Positions 36,967 to 45,289 of a stretch of DNA of 64,000 nucleotides are shown one piece after another. The stretch spans positions 38,880 to 102,879 of the forward strand of contig JBLIMV010000022.1 in NCBI GenBank assembly GCA_047638395.1, in the 5' to 3' direction. The notes under the pieces were generated by a model. It did not search any database, was not told the DNA's origin, and saw only the letters and a list, made by a program, of their open reading frames with translations. The stretch is from CAXBCP01 sp047638395. Its GTDB lineage: Bacteria > Pseudomonadota > Alphaproteobacteria > MPNO01 > UBA830. The position numbers and the translations under genes are program-made. Each line of letters begins with the position of its first letter. Within the stretch, counting starts at the first letter, position 1.

Positions 36967-37940
36967 GCCACGTCCCCGCCGGTATTGCGCGACAGGCTGC
37001 GGGTCACCAGGTCGAGACAGGCCATGCGGACGGCAACACCCATTTCGACCTGTTCATGGATGACGCTGCGGTGGATGTCGTCGGCGAGTTCAGAATCGAT
37101 TTCGATGCCGCGGTTCATCGGGCCCGGGTGCATGATCAGGGCGTCCGGCTTGGCGACGGCCAGTTTTTCACGGTCGAGACCGAAGAACCGGAAATATTCA
37201 CGGGTCGACGGCACGTAGGAGCCCTGCATCCGTTCCGTCTGAAGGCGCAGCATCATGATGATGTCAGCATCCCGGATGCCATCCAGCATGTTGTGATGGA
37301 CCTCTACGCCGAGCTTTTCGATCGCGGCGGGCAGTAGCGTCTTCGGCGCGACAAGGCGGACATCGGCGCCCATGGTGTTCAGCAGGTAAATGTTTGAACG
37401 CGCCACGCGTGAATGCAGGATATCGCCGCAGATCGCGACGGTCAGGCCCTCCAGCGACTGTTTGCGCCGCCGGATCGTCAACGCATCGAGCAGCGCCTGG
37501 GTCGGGTGTTCATGGCTGCCGTCGCCGGCATTGATGACCGAGCAGGTGACCTTTTCGCTGAGCAATTGCACGGCGCCTGAATCAGCATGGCGCACGGTAA
37601 GAACATCCGGGTGCATGGCGTTCAGGGTCATCGCCGTGTCGATCAGCGTCTCACCTTTTTTGATGGCGCTGGCGCTGACAGACATATTGATGACGTCGGC
37701 ACCGAGGCGCTTGCCGGCAAGCTCGAACGATGTCCGTGTCCGGGTCGAATTTTCGAAAAAGACGTTGATCAGCGTGCGACCGCGCAGGATGGAGCTTTTC
37801 TTGTTGTCCTGCCGGTTTTGCGCGATATAGGATTCCGAGACGTCGAGGAGAGTTTCTATCTCTTCCTTCGGAACGCCTTCCATGCCGAGAATGTGCATTC
37901 TCGGCGGGTGAAGGCCCGCATCGTTTATCGTATCTGCCAT
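36963..37940 (-). CDS. pyrB: Aspartate carbamoyltransferase catalytic subunit
   Basis: PyrB joins carbamoyl phosphate and aspartate in pyrimidine synthesis. The 325-aa protein shows the carbamoyl-phosphate motif NSTRTRTSFELAGKRLGA, the GDGSHEHPTQALLDALTI motif with substrate ligands, and MHPGPMNRG near the C-terminus. It is translationally coupled to the dihydroorotase-like gene by a 4-bp overlap. No pyrI regulatory subunit gene is present. Confidence 0.96.
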   Translation of the reverse strand: MADTINDAGLHPPRMHILGMEGVPKEEIETLLDVSESYIAQNRQDNKKSSILRGRTLINVFFENSTRTRTSFELAGKRLGADVINMSVSASAIKKGETLIDTAMTLNAMHPDVLTVRHADSGAVQLLSEKVTCSVINAGDGSHEHPTQALLDALTIRRRKQSLEGLTVAICGDILHSRVARSNIYLLNTMGADVRLVAPKTLLPAAIEKLGVEVHHNMLDGIRDADIIMMLRLQTERMQGSYVPSTREYFRFFGLDREKLAVAKPDALIMHPGPMNRGIEIDSELADDIHRSVIHEQVEMGVAVRMACLDLVTRSLSRNTGGDVA

Positions 37941-38020
37941 TAAAAGCTGTTTATAAGAGGCGCAGACCGTAGCGGCAATAGACGGATGTGCCCGCCGATT
38001 CGTATGGGGCCGGTTCGGGC

Positions 38021-39253
38021 TTACTCGCCCTCCGCCACACCGTCATTGCGCAGCCGGGTAATCTCGTCTCCGGTCAGTCCCAGCAGGTCGCGCAGCACTT
38101 CGACCGTGTGTTCGCCGCGGACCGGCGGCGGGCGGCGATAGGTTACTGGCGTTTCCGACATTTTGGCCGGTGCGGCGACAAGTTTGACGGACCCCGCCTG
38201 CGGGTGGGGCATGTCGATCTCCATGCCGCGCGCCTTTGCATGTGGGTCGTCGAACACCCGGTCCACGGTGTTGATTGGCCCGCACGGCACACCTGCTGCC
38301 TCCAGTGTTGAGACCCAGTCATCGGTGTCGCGCGCCTGCATGATGTCGCGGATCTTCGGCAGCAGTTGATCGCGGTTGCGGATGCGGTCCGGGTTGGTTG
38401 CGAAGTCTGCATTTGCCGCAAGCTCGGGCACGCCTGCCGCGGTGCAGAAACTGGCAAACTGGCCGTCATTGCCGGCGGCAAGAATGACATGGCCGTCCGC
38501 AGTCTCGAAGACCTCATAGGGCACGACATTGGCGTGGGCATTGCCGAGCCGGTCGGGGTTCTCGCCCGTGTTGAGGTATTCGACCGCATGATAATAGAGC
38601 CACGAAATTTGCGTTTCGAACAATGACAGGTCGATGTGCTGGCCCATCCCGGTCGCGTCCCGGTGGCGCAGGGCGGCGAGGATACCGGTCGAGGCGTGCA
38701 TGCCGGTCATGATGTCGGCAATACCGATACCGGTTTTCATGGGCATGCCGTCGGGCTCGCCCGTCACCGACATGATGCCGCCCATGCCCTGGGCCAGAAA
38801 ATCGTATCCGGCGCGGTCGCGATAGGGCCCGGTCTGGCCGAACCCGGTGATCGAGCAATAGACCAAAGACGGGAATTCGTCGCGCAGCTCGTCGTAGCCG
38901 AGGCCGTATTTGGCCAGCGCGCCGACGCGGAAATTTTCGATCAGCACATCACACTTGGCGAGCAGCTTGCGGATAAGGGCCTGGCCGTCCGTTTGCGAAA
39001 TATCGACCGCGACCGAGCGCTTGTTGCGGTTGGCACACAGATAGAACGTGCTTTCCTCGGTATCTTTGCCGTCCGCGTCCTTCACGAACGGAGGGCCCCA
39101 CGTCCGCGTATCGTCACCCGCGCCCGGCTTTTCGATCTTGATAACGTCGGCGCCGTAATCGCCCAATAGCTGGGTGCAGACTGGGCCTGCGAGAATGCGG
39201 CTGAGATCGAGAATACGAATGCCGGTGAGGGGGCCGGTCGGAGTTCCTATCAT
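38021..39253 (-). CDS. CaiB/BaiF family CoA-transferase
   Basis: Family III CoA-transferases move CoA between carboxylic acids. The 410-aa protein starts TGIRILDLSRILAGP and has the catalytic Asp in the conserved GIGIADIMTGMHA region, plus CDVLIENFRVGALAKYG and YDFLAQGMGGIMSVTG. It has no neighbouring acyl-CoA dehydrogenase or lyase gene, so the acid substrate is unknown. It lies just downstream of a flavin reductase and near a luciferase-like monooxygenase on the same strand, suggesting a catabolic cluster. Confidence 0.9.
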   Translation of the reverse strand: MIGTPTGPLTGIRILDLSRILAGPVCTQLLGDYGADVIKIEKPGAGDDTRTWGPPFVKDADGKDTEESTFYLCANRNKRSVAVDISQTDGQALIRKLLAKCDVLIENFRVGALAKYGLGYDELRDEFPSLVYCSITGFGQTGPYRDRAGYDFLAQGMGGIMSVTGEPDGMPMKTGIGIADIMTGMHASTGILAALRHRDATGMGQHIDLSLFETQISWLYYHAVEYLNTGENPDRLGNAHANVVPYEVFETADGHVILAAGNDGQFASFCTAAGVPELAANADFATNPDRIRNRDQLLPKIRDIMQARDTDDWVSTLEAAGVPCGPINTVDRVFDDPHAKARGMEIDMPHPQAGSVKLVAAPAKMSETPVTYRRPPPVRGEHTVEVLRDLLGLTGDEITRLRNDGVAEGE

Positions 39254-39258
39254 GGGGG

Positions 39259-39921
39259 TTACTCGGCCGCCTGTTGCGGCTTGCCGATCAGGTCTTCGGG
39301 CGTTCGTTTTTCCATCTGGAACATGTTGGTTTCATCCACCCAGGCATAATCCTTGTAGCCGAGCCGGGCGATGGGTTTGACCCGCGCGACCTCGAAAATG
39401 CCGTCCTCACTGATGGCTTCATCCGCAATATGAACGCCGACCACCTGACCAAACACCGCATGATGGATCGCCATCTTGGTGTCACCGGGCAGAACGACAA
39501 TGTCATGCAGCTTGCATTCGAACTGCACCGGGGAGCCCTTGATGCGCGGAGGGGCTACCATGTTCGACGGGATGCCCTCCAGCCCGGTCTCGGACATCTC
39601 GTCTGTGCTGCGATCGATAATCAGGCCGGTCTCGTTCATTTCATCGCGCTGGTCCCAGGTCGCCATGTTGTAGACGAACTCGCCGGTTTCCTTGACGTTG
39701 GCAATCGTGTCCTTGTCTTCATGGTCATCCGCGTGACCGCCGGCGGAAAACATGACGAATGGCGGGTGATAGCTCAGGATGTTAAAAAAGCTGAAGGGGG
39801 CGACATTGACGTCGCCGGCCTTGTTGACCGTCGTGATCCAGCCGATGGGACGTGGCACCACGCATGCCTTGATCGGGTTGTAGGGCAGGCCGTGGTCGTT
39901 CTTGGCGGGTTCGAAAAACAT
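39259..39921 (-). CDS. Flavin reductase family protein
   Basis: The 220-aa protein has the FMN-binding split-barrel fold of the flavin reductase/DIM6 family: ACVVPRPIGWITTVNKAGDV, NVAPFSFFNILSYHPPFVM, DEMNETGL and HAVFGQVVGVHI. Such enzymes reduce free FMN or act as short oxidoreductases. It lies 92 bp from the LLM monooxygenase stop, so it could supply reduced flavin to that enzyme. A 20-bp tandem duplication lies just upstream of its start. Confidence 0.87.
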   Translation of the reverse strand: MFFEPAKNDHGLPYNPIKACVVPRPIGWITTVNKAGDVNVAPFSFFNILSYHPPFVMFSAGGHADDHEDKDTIANVKETGEFVYNMATWDQRDEMNETGLIIDRSTDEMSETGLEGIPSNMVAPPRIKGSPVQFECKLHDIVVLPGDTKMAIHHAVFGQVVGVHIADEAISEDGIFEVARVKPIARLGYKDYAWVDETNMFQMEKRTPEDLIGKPQQAAE

Positions 39922-39935
39922 ATTTCTGCACCTTC

Positions 39936-39975
39936 GTTCGGGATCAGAGTTCAGGGTTCGGGATCAGAGTTCGGG
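39936..39975. repeat. 20-bp tandem duplication plus partial third copy upstream of the flavin reductase
   Basis: Two adjacent 20-bp units beginning GTTCGGGATCAGAGTTC (39936-39955, 39956-39975) are followed by a partial third copy starting inside the second. They occupy the gap between the LLM monooxygenase stop and the flavin reductase start, close to its ribosome-binding region. Confidence 0.88.
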
Positions 39976-40013
39976 ATCGGCAAGCGGTGGCCGCAGGTTG
40001 GTTGCCATCTGTG

Positions 40014-41078
40014 TCAGACCCCGTCGATCACGTCGGCCCAGCCTTCCAGCATTTCGGGCCTTGTTGCACGGATATGGGTGCTGAACAGACTGTAGCCCAT
40101 ATCGCCGAGCGCGCGGATGTTGTCGCGCAGGTCTTCCTTTGTGCCCGAAATGGTCGTCGCGCGGATAAAATCACCGGTGATCAGGTGTTCTTCCTCGGGC
40201 CGCACGGTCATCAGGTGGTTCTTGTGATTGGCGAGATAGCGGGCATCGGCGGGCTCATACGCCTCATATATTTCGCGGTACTGGTCGACGAGTTTCTGCA
40301 GTTCGGGCGGCGGTTTATGACCGATTGATCCGAACTCGGCTTCCTCCGCCAGATTGTGCAGGATGATCGCACTTGACGGTCCGGCCTCGGCGCGGACGTA
40401 ATCTGCATCCCAGTCACCCGGGGTTTTAAGCACGGCGCCGCCGCAATTGGCATTGGCCCACAGATCGGCGACATCGCGCCCGGCCTCGGTCCAGGCCTGC
40501 TTCATGTCGTCCATCGCTGTCTGCGCGCGGTCCAGATTGCCGACCGTGTTGGTCCACCGGTACCCGCGCTCGGCCACCATACGCCGCCCGCGCGGACCCA
40601 GAGCGGACACATGCACCGGAATTTCATCGTCGATGTTTATCAGGTCCAGTTCCGGGTTCATGAACCGGATTGGGTGCTCCCCACCTTCGATGTCGGCGTT
40701 GACCAGTTTGCCGGCCAGAAGCGCTTCGACGACCTCGATATAGGCGAACATATCGGCGAGTTTCATCGGCCCGAGCCCCATGGTCCGCCGTCCGGTAAAC
40801 CCGGTCCCCACCCCCATGTGGATGCGCCCGGGTGCCAGGGCATTCAGGGTGGCGAGCGCACTGGCCGCGACCGGGGCGAGGCGGTTCGACGGGATCAGCA
40901 CGCCTGTGCTGAGATGGATACGGTTTGTCTTCATGGCCGCCGCCGTCATCGAGACGAACATGTCGGCATTGATCAGCTGGGAATCGATGAACGAGGCATG
41001 GTCGAAGCCGAGCTCTTCGGCCCGTTTGACGATCTTCCAGGAATCCCAGGAAGGCGCGATATTGATTCCGAATTTCAT
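40014..41078 (-). CDS. LLM class flavin-dependent oxidoreductase
   Basis: This is a luciferase-like TIM-barrel monooxygenase or reductase of about 354 aa. It begins MKFGINIAPSWDSWKIVKRAEELGFDH and contains GVGTGFTGRRTMGLGP, typical of the bacterial luciferase/F420-dependent reductase superfamily. ATG 41078 starts at the conserved beta strand; the frame runs upstream another 84 codons without family similarity. The flavin reductase gene downstream supports an FMN-using two-component system. The substrate is unknown. Confidence 0.88.
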   Translation of the reverse strand: MKFGINIAPSWDSWKIVKRAEELGFDHASFIDSQLINADMFVSMTAAAMKTNRIHLSTGVLIPSNRLAPVAASALATLNALAPGRIHMGVGTGFTGRRTMGLGPMKLADMFAYIEVVEALLAGKLVNADIEGGEHPIRFMNPELDLINIDDEIPVHVSALGPRGRRMVAERGYRWTNTVGNLDRAQTAMDDMKQAWTEAGRDVADLWANANCGGAVLKTPGDWDADYVRAEAGPSSAIILHNLAEEAEFGSIGHKPPPELQKLVDQYREIYEAYEPADARYLANHKNHLMTVRPEEEHLITGDFIRATTISGTKEDLRDNIRALGDMGYSLFSTHIRATRPEMLEGWADVIDGV

Positions 41079-41172
41079 ACTGTGATTAGAGCCTAAAGCA
41101 CCGCACGCGGCAATTGGCGAAACCTCAATCCTGCGGCAGGATAGATGACAGAATGATCGCAGGAGGATCGAA

Positions 41173-41631
41173 ATGTCAGTTGATGCCACACCCAGCCGTC
41201 GCGCATTGCTTGCGGGGCTCGCCGCCGCGCCATTAACGCTGCGGGCAGCGTCCGCACAGAAATCATCCTTTCGACAGCCGGCGCGCGCGACTCCTGCGGG
41301 TTTCATGGCGGTTGCGGACGATATGCTCAAAACGGCGGTCGACGCGGGCGACCAACCTTACGGGGCCGTAGTGGTCAAAGACGAGCGCATCGTCGGCTGG
41401 GGACCGAGCCGGGTGGTTACCGATACAGATCCGACGGCCCATGCCGAGATGATCGCTCTGCGTGATGCCGCGAAGCGGCTGGGGACGGCGAACTTTGCGG
41501 GTTGCACGATGTACAGCACGTCCCATCCGTGCCCGATGTGCGAAGCAGGCGCCTATTGGGCCGGGATCGACCGGTTCGTCCATGGGAACGGCCGGACGGA
41601 TGGGGGCGCGCCGCAGCTCCGCCGGTGCTGA
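41173..41631 (+). CDS. Nucleoside/cytosine deaminase-like protein with a Tat signal
   Basis: The 152-aa protein carries the zinc cytidine-deaminase-fold motifs HAE (TAHAEMIALRDA) and PCxxC (SHPCPMCEAGAYW), as in guanine, cytosine and tRNA adenosine deaminases. It begins PSRRALLAGLAAAPLTLRAA, a twin-arginine export signal, so it may act in the periplasm, which is unusual for this fold. The C-terminus is short (ends GGAPQLRRC) compared with full-length members of about 160-190 residues. It starts at ATG 41173 with GGAGGA upstream and diverges from the LLM gene. Confidence 0.82.
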   Translation: MSVDATPSRRALLAGLAAAPLTLRAASAQKSSFRQPARATPAGFMAVADDMLKTAVDAGDQPYGAVVVKDERIVGWGPSRVVTDTDPTAHAEMIALRDAAKRLGTANFAGCTMYSTSHPCPMCEAGAYWAGIDRFVHGNGRTDGGAPQLRRC

Positions 41632-41650
41632 TTGCCGATGCCGAAAACGC

Positions 41651-42565
41651 CTAATTTCCGAGCAGCGAAATCCAGATCGGCAGGGTGATGATCGCCAGCG
41701 CCGTCTGTGTTGTCAGGATGCCGGCCATAAGGCGGGCATCGCCGCCCATCTGACGGGCGAGGATATAGGCCGACGGTGCCGTCGGCAGGGCGTGGAAGAT
41801 CACCAGCACATACGCGGCGGCGCCTGTCAGCCCCATCGCCTGCGCGAAACCAAGCGCGATCAGCGGCATCGCGACGAGCTTGAGCAGGGCGGACAGGCCG
41901 ACCCAGAGACGCCCCGCGCGGGCGGCGGCAAGATCCAGCCCGGCACCGACGCAGATCAGGCCGACCGCGGGGGCAGCGCGGCCGAGCAGGTCGAAGAATG
42001 CGGCAATCGGTGTGGCCAGTCCGAGCCCGGAAACATTGACGATGATCCCGGCGACGCAGGCGATGATCAGCGGGTTGCGCGTCATTTCCTTCACGGCGCC
42101 GAGTGTGCTCGCGCTGCCGCTGCCGTATTTCGCCAGGACCCAGACGCTGACGACATTGATGAACGGCACCATAAAGGCGATGAACACGGCGCCGAGTGCG
42201 ATGGTTTCGGGCCCGTAAAACGCGATGACCAGCGGAATACCTATATAGGTATTGAACCGGATCGAGCCTTGGGTCAGTGACGTAAAGCCGGGCCCATCCA
42301 GTTTCAGTGCCGGGCGGAAGATCAACAGCAGCAGCGCCATCAGCGCAGGTGTGCCGACAACGCCGATCCCCAAAGCTCCAATCGGCAGATCGTCAATATT
42401 GGCGGTCGCCAGGCTGCCGAACAGCAGCGACGGGAACAGCACGTAATAGGTAATGCGCTCGACCGGCGGCCAGGCCTCGGCAGGGAACAGCTTCGTGCGC
42501 CGCAGGCAGAACCCGGCGACGATGATCAGAAAGATCGGCGCGATGGTGGAAACGACGACGAGCAA
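41651..42565 (-). CDS. AEC family transporter
   Basis: The 304-aa hydrophobic protein has about ten membrane helices and the auxin-efflux-carrier family repeat pattern, with PALMALLLLIF, GSIRFNTYIGIPLVIA and GAAAYVLVIFHALPTAPSAYILA as conserved helices. AEC members export or import organic acids such as malonate or related anions. The substrate is unknown. It sits between the deaminase, on the other strand, and ruvX. Confidence 0.88.
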   Translation of the reverse strand: MLVVVSTIAPIFLIIVAGFCLRRTKLFPAEAWPPVERITYYVLFPSLLFGSLATANIDDLPIGALGIGVVGTPALMALLLLIFRPALKLDGPGFTSLTQGSIRFNTYIGIPLVIAFYGPETIALGAVFIAFMVPFINVVSVWVLAKYGSGSASTLGAVKEMTRNPLIIACVAGIIVNVSGLGLATPIAAFFDLLGRAAPAVGLICVGAGLDLAAARAGRLWVGLSALLKLVAMPLIALGFAQAMGLTGAAAYVLVIFHALPTAPSAYILARQMGGDARLMAGILTTQTALAIITLPIWISLLGN

Positions 42566-42592
42566 ACGACTATCCAGTGTTGAGAGGCGGGC

Positions 42593-43075
42593 TTACGAAG
42601 GCATGTTGCGCAAAAAATCGAGCGCGCCCTGCAGGATAAACTGCGCCGCCAATTTGTCGATCACCTCGGCGCGGCGCTTGCGGGTGACGTCCTGCGCGAT
42701 CAGGTGGCGTTCCATCGCCTGGGTCGACATGCGTTCATCCCAGAAACCGATGGGCAGGTCGGTCTTTTCCGAGAGATTGAGGCCGAACTGGCGGGTCGAC
42801 TGGCAGCGCGGGCCTTCGGTGCCATCCATGTTGATTGGCAGTCCGAGAATGATGCCGCCGACATTGTAATCGGGGAACACGGCGAGCAGCTTTTCGGCGT
42901 CTTTGGTGAATTTTGTCCGGCGGATTGTGTCCAGCGGCGAGGCGATCATCTGGCTGTCATCGGAGATTGCCATGCCGATGGTCTTGTCGCCGAGATCGAG
43001 GCCCAGCAGGCAGGCGCGCGGCGGCAGAGCCCCGCTTAGTTCTCGGATGTGTTCAATGATCACGGACGCGTTCAT
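42593..43075 (-). CDS. ruvX: Putative pre-16S rRNA nuclease / Holliday junction resolvase-like RuvX
   Basis: RuvX (YqgF) is an RNase H-fold nuclease implicated in 16S rRNA 5' maturation. The 160-aa product has LLGLDLGDKTIGMAISD with the first catalytic Asp at residue 27, ILGLPINMDGTEGPR and WDERMSTQAMERHL with the Glu. ATG 43075 gives normal length; a much longer frame to 43744 runs antisense through gatC and is not real. It diverges from gatC across 100 bp. Confidence 0.93.
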   Translation of the reverse strand: MNASVIIEHIRELSGALPPRACLLGLDLGDKTIGMAISDDSQMIASPLDTIRRTKFTKDAEKLLAVFPDYNVGGIILGLPINMDGTEGPRCQSTRQFGLNLSEKTDLPIGFWDERMSTQAMERHLIAQDVTRKRRAEVIDKLAAQFILQGALDFLRNMPS

Positions 43076-43175
43076 AACGGAGGATGGGCCCGACGGGAAG
43101 CGTTGTTGCCGATCTCTTGCCGATCCGGGGGTCCGGTGATAGTTTCCGCGCGATTTTGCGGGAGAATTCAACGAC

Positions 43176-43463
43176 ATGGCTGTCGATCGGGATACTGTCA
43201 TACGCGTCGCGCATCTGGCGCGGGTAAAGGTGCCGGAAGGAGATCTGGACACACTGGCGGGCGAGCTGTCGAATATCATCGGCTGGGTGGAGCAGCTCGA
43301 AGAGGTCGATACCGATGGCATCGACCCGATGGCGTCGGTCGCCGATATGAAACTGCGCTGGCGCGCCGACGAGGTCACCGATGGTGGTATCCGTGACAAG
43401 GTCACGGCCAACGCACCGGATCCGGTGGACGGTATGTTCTCGGTCCCGAAGGTGATCGAATAA
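43176..43463 (+). CDS. gatC: Asp-tRNA(Asn)/Glu-tRNA(Gln) amidotransferase subunit GatC
   Basis: GatC is the small scaffold of the transamidase that converts misacylated Glu-tRNA(Gln) or Asp-tRNA(Asn). The 95-aa protein starts AVDRDTVIRVAHLARVKV and has LSNIIGWVEQLEEVDTDG and a MFSVPKVIE C-terminus, as expected. Its stop shares one base with the gatA start. Confidence 0.96.
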   Translation: MAVDRDTVIRVAHLARVKVPEGDLDTLAGELSNIIGWVEQLEEVDTDGIDPMASVADMKLRWRADEVTDGGIRDKVTANAPDPVDGMFSVPKVIE

Positions 43464-44935
43464 TGACGACGCCGACTGATTTCACGATCTCGGGTGCGCG
43501 TGATGCGCTCGATGCCGGCGCAGTGTCGGCGCGCGAGCTGGCCGAAGCGCATATCGCCGCCATGGAAGTCGCGCGCAATCTGAACGCCTTTATTACAGAG
43601 ACGCCGGAGCGCGCGCTTGAAGATGCCGATGCATCCGATGCGCGCCGGGCCAAGGGCGAAACCCTGGGCGCGCTCGACGGTATACCGCTCGCAATCAAGG
43701 ATCTGTTCTGTACCGAGGGCGTCATGACCACGGCGGGGTCGCACATCCTCGAAGGCTTCGTGCCGCCGTATGAAAGTTCGGTCTCCGCCAATCTGCGGGC
43801 GGCGGGCAGCGTGATGCTCGGCAAGACCAATCTCGATGAATTCGCGATGGGCTCGTCGAACGAGACCAGTTATTTCGGCAATGTCGAAAACCCGTGGCGC
43901 CGCGATGGCGACAACCGGCCACTGGTGCCGGGCGGCTCGTCCGGCGGGGCGGCGGCCGCGGTGTCGGGGCGTCTGTGCCTTGGTGCCACCGGGACGGATA
44001 CCGGCGGGTCGATCCGCCAGCCGGCGGCGTTCTGCGGCATCGTCGGCATGAAACCGACCTACGGGCGTTGTTCGCGCTGGGGTGTGGTCGCCTTCGCGTC
44101 GTCGCTTGATCAGGCCGGGCCGATGGCCCGCACCGTGCGCGACGCGGCAATTTTACTTGGCGGCATGGCCGGGTTCGATCCTAAGGATTCGACCTCCGCG
44201 GATATGGCCGTGCCCGATTTCGAAGCGGCGCTGGAGGGCGGCGTGCAGGGAATGCGGGTTGGTATTCCGGCGGAATATGCGATCGACGGCATGAACCCGG
44301 AGATCGCAGCGCTATGGGATCAGGGCAAGGCCTGGCTCAAAGACGCCGGTGCAGAGCTGGTTGATATCAGCCTGCCGCACACTAAATACGCGTTGCCGGC
44401 CTATTACATTATTGCCCCGGCGGAAGCGTCGTCGAACCTCGCGCGCTATGACGGCGTGCGCTACGGCCAGCGCGAAGACGGCGACGATCTGACCGAACTG
44501 TACGAGAACACCCGTGCTGCCGGGTTCGGCACCGAGGTCCGCCGCCGTATCCTGATCGGCACCTATGTGCTGTCAGCGGGCTACTACGATGCTTATTACA
44601 TCAAGGCGCAAAAGGTCCGCGCGCTGATTGCCCGCGATTTCACGCAGGCCTATGAGAAATGCGACGTCATCCTGACGCCGACGACACCGGGTCCCGCATT
44701 TGCCGCAGGTGAGAAGTCGGACGATCCGATTGCCATGTATCTGAATGACGTGCTGACCGTGCCGGCCTCGCTCGCGGGTCTGCCTGCGATTTCGGTCCCT
44801 GCCGGGTTGTCCGGTGACGGGTTGCCGCTTGGTCTGCATCTGATCGGCAAGGCGTTCGATGAGGAAACCATGTTCCGTGCTGCCCAGACGCTGGAAGGCG
44901 CTGCCGGGTTCGATGCCCGGCCGGCACAGCGCTGA
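43463..44935 (+). CDS. gatA: Glu-tRNA(Gln)/Asp-tRNA(Asn) amidotransferase subunit GatA
   Basis: GatA is the amidase that releases ammonia from glutamine. At 490 aa it shows the Ser-cisSer-Lys triad: Lys in LAIKDLFCTEG, cis-Ser in GGSSGGAAAAVSGR and the nucleophile Ser in TDTGGSIRQPAAFCG. It overlaps gatC by one base, and gatB follows after one intervening small gene. Confidence 0.97.
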   Translation: MTTPTDFTISGARDALDAGAVSARELAEAHIAAMEVARNLNAFITETPERALEDADASDARRAKGETLGALDGIPLAIKDLFCTEGVMTTAGSHILEGFVPPYESSVSANLRAAGSVMLGKTNLDEFAMGSSNETSYFGNVENPWRRDGDNRPLVPGGSSGGAAAAVSGRLCLGATGTDTGGSIRQPAAFCGIVGMKPTYGRCSRWGVVAFASSLDQAGPMARTVRDAAILLGGMAGFDPKDSTSADMAVPDFEAALEGGVQGMRVGIPAEYAIDGMNPEIAALWDQGKAWLKDAGAELVDISLPHTKYALPAYYIIAPAEASSNLARYDGVRYGQREDGDDLTELYENTRAAGFGTEVRRRILIGTYVLSAGYYDAYYIKAQKVRALIARDFTQAYEKCDVILTPTTPGPAFAAGEKSDDPIAMYLNDVLTVPASLAGLPAISVPAGLSGDGLPLGLHLIGKAFDEETMFRAAQTLEGAAGFDARPAQR

Positions 44936-44970
44936 GAAATGGCGATGAGACAGAGACATGGGCAATCCGC

Positions 44971-45285
44971 ATGAACATGCAGACGATCTGGTATGTCCTG
45001 ATCCATATCAGTCTTGGGCTGATTGGCTGGCAGGTCTTTACGATCTCCAATCAGGGCGTGCTCGCCACTTTGGCGGTTTGCGGCAGTGTTCAGGCCTGGC
45101 CTATGTACGAGTTTTTCCGGTTGAGCTGGGACAAGTTCGATTCGATGCGGTCCGGCACGACCGGCACGGAAGAGCGCAAAAAGGAGACCCGCGGCTACTG
45201 GACCCGGATGGGCCGGCTGTGGCTGTTCCGATCCAGCGCGTACGCGCTGCTGACACTGTTCGTCGCCTGGCTGATGAGAGGATAG
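44971..45285 (+). CDS. Small three-helix membrane protein inserted in the gat operon
   Basis: This 104-aa frame between gatA (35 bp) and gatB (4 bp) is not a recognised Gat component. It has three predicted hydrophobic segments: IWYVLIHISLGLIGWQVF (about 6-23), GVLATLAVCGSVQAW (about 29-43) and LWLFRSSAYALLTLFVAWLM (about 83-102), separated by a charged loop with TGTEERKKETRG. Tight spacing on one strand implies cotranscription with the amidotransferase. Function is unknown. Confidence 0.75.
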   Translation: MNMQTIWYVLIHISLGLIGWQVFTISNQGVLATLAVCGSVQAWPMYEFFRLSWDKFDSMRSGTTGTEERKKETRGYWTRMGRLWLFRSSAYALLTLFVAWLMRG

Positions 45286-45289
45286 ACGC

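Noticed and set aside
35362..37218. 618-aa open frame antisense to pyrC and plsY
   Set aside because: It is antisense to conserved, motif-bearing genes with no Shine-Dalgarno or recognisable domains.
42593..43744. 383-aa version of RuvX
   Set aside because: Residues before the RuvX start are antisense to gatC and gatA; ATG 43075 gives the family length.
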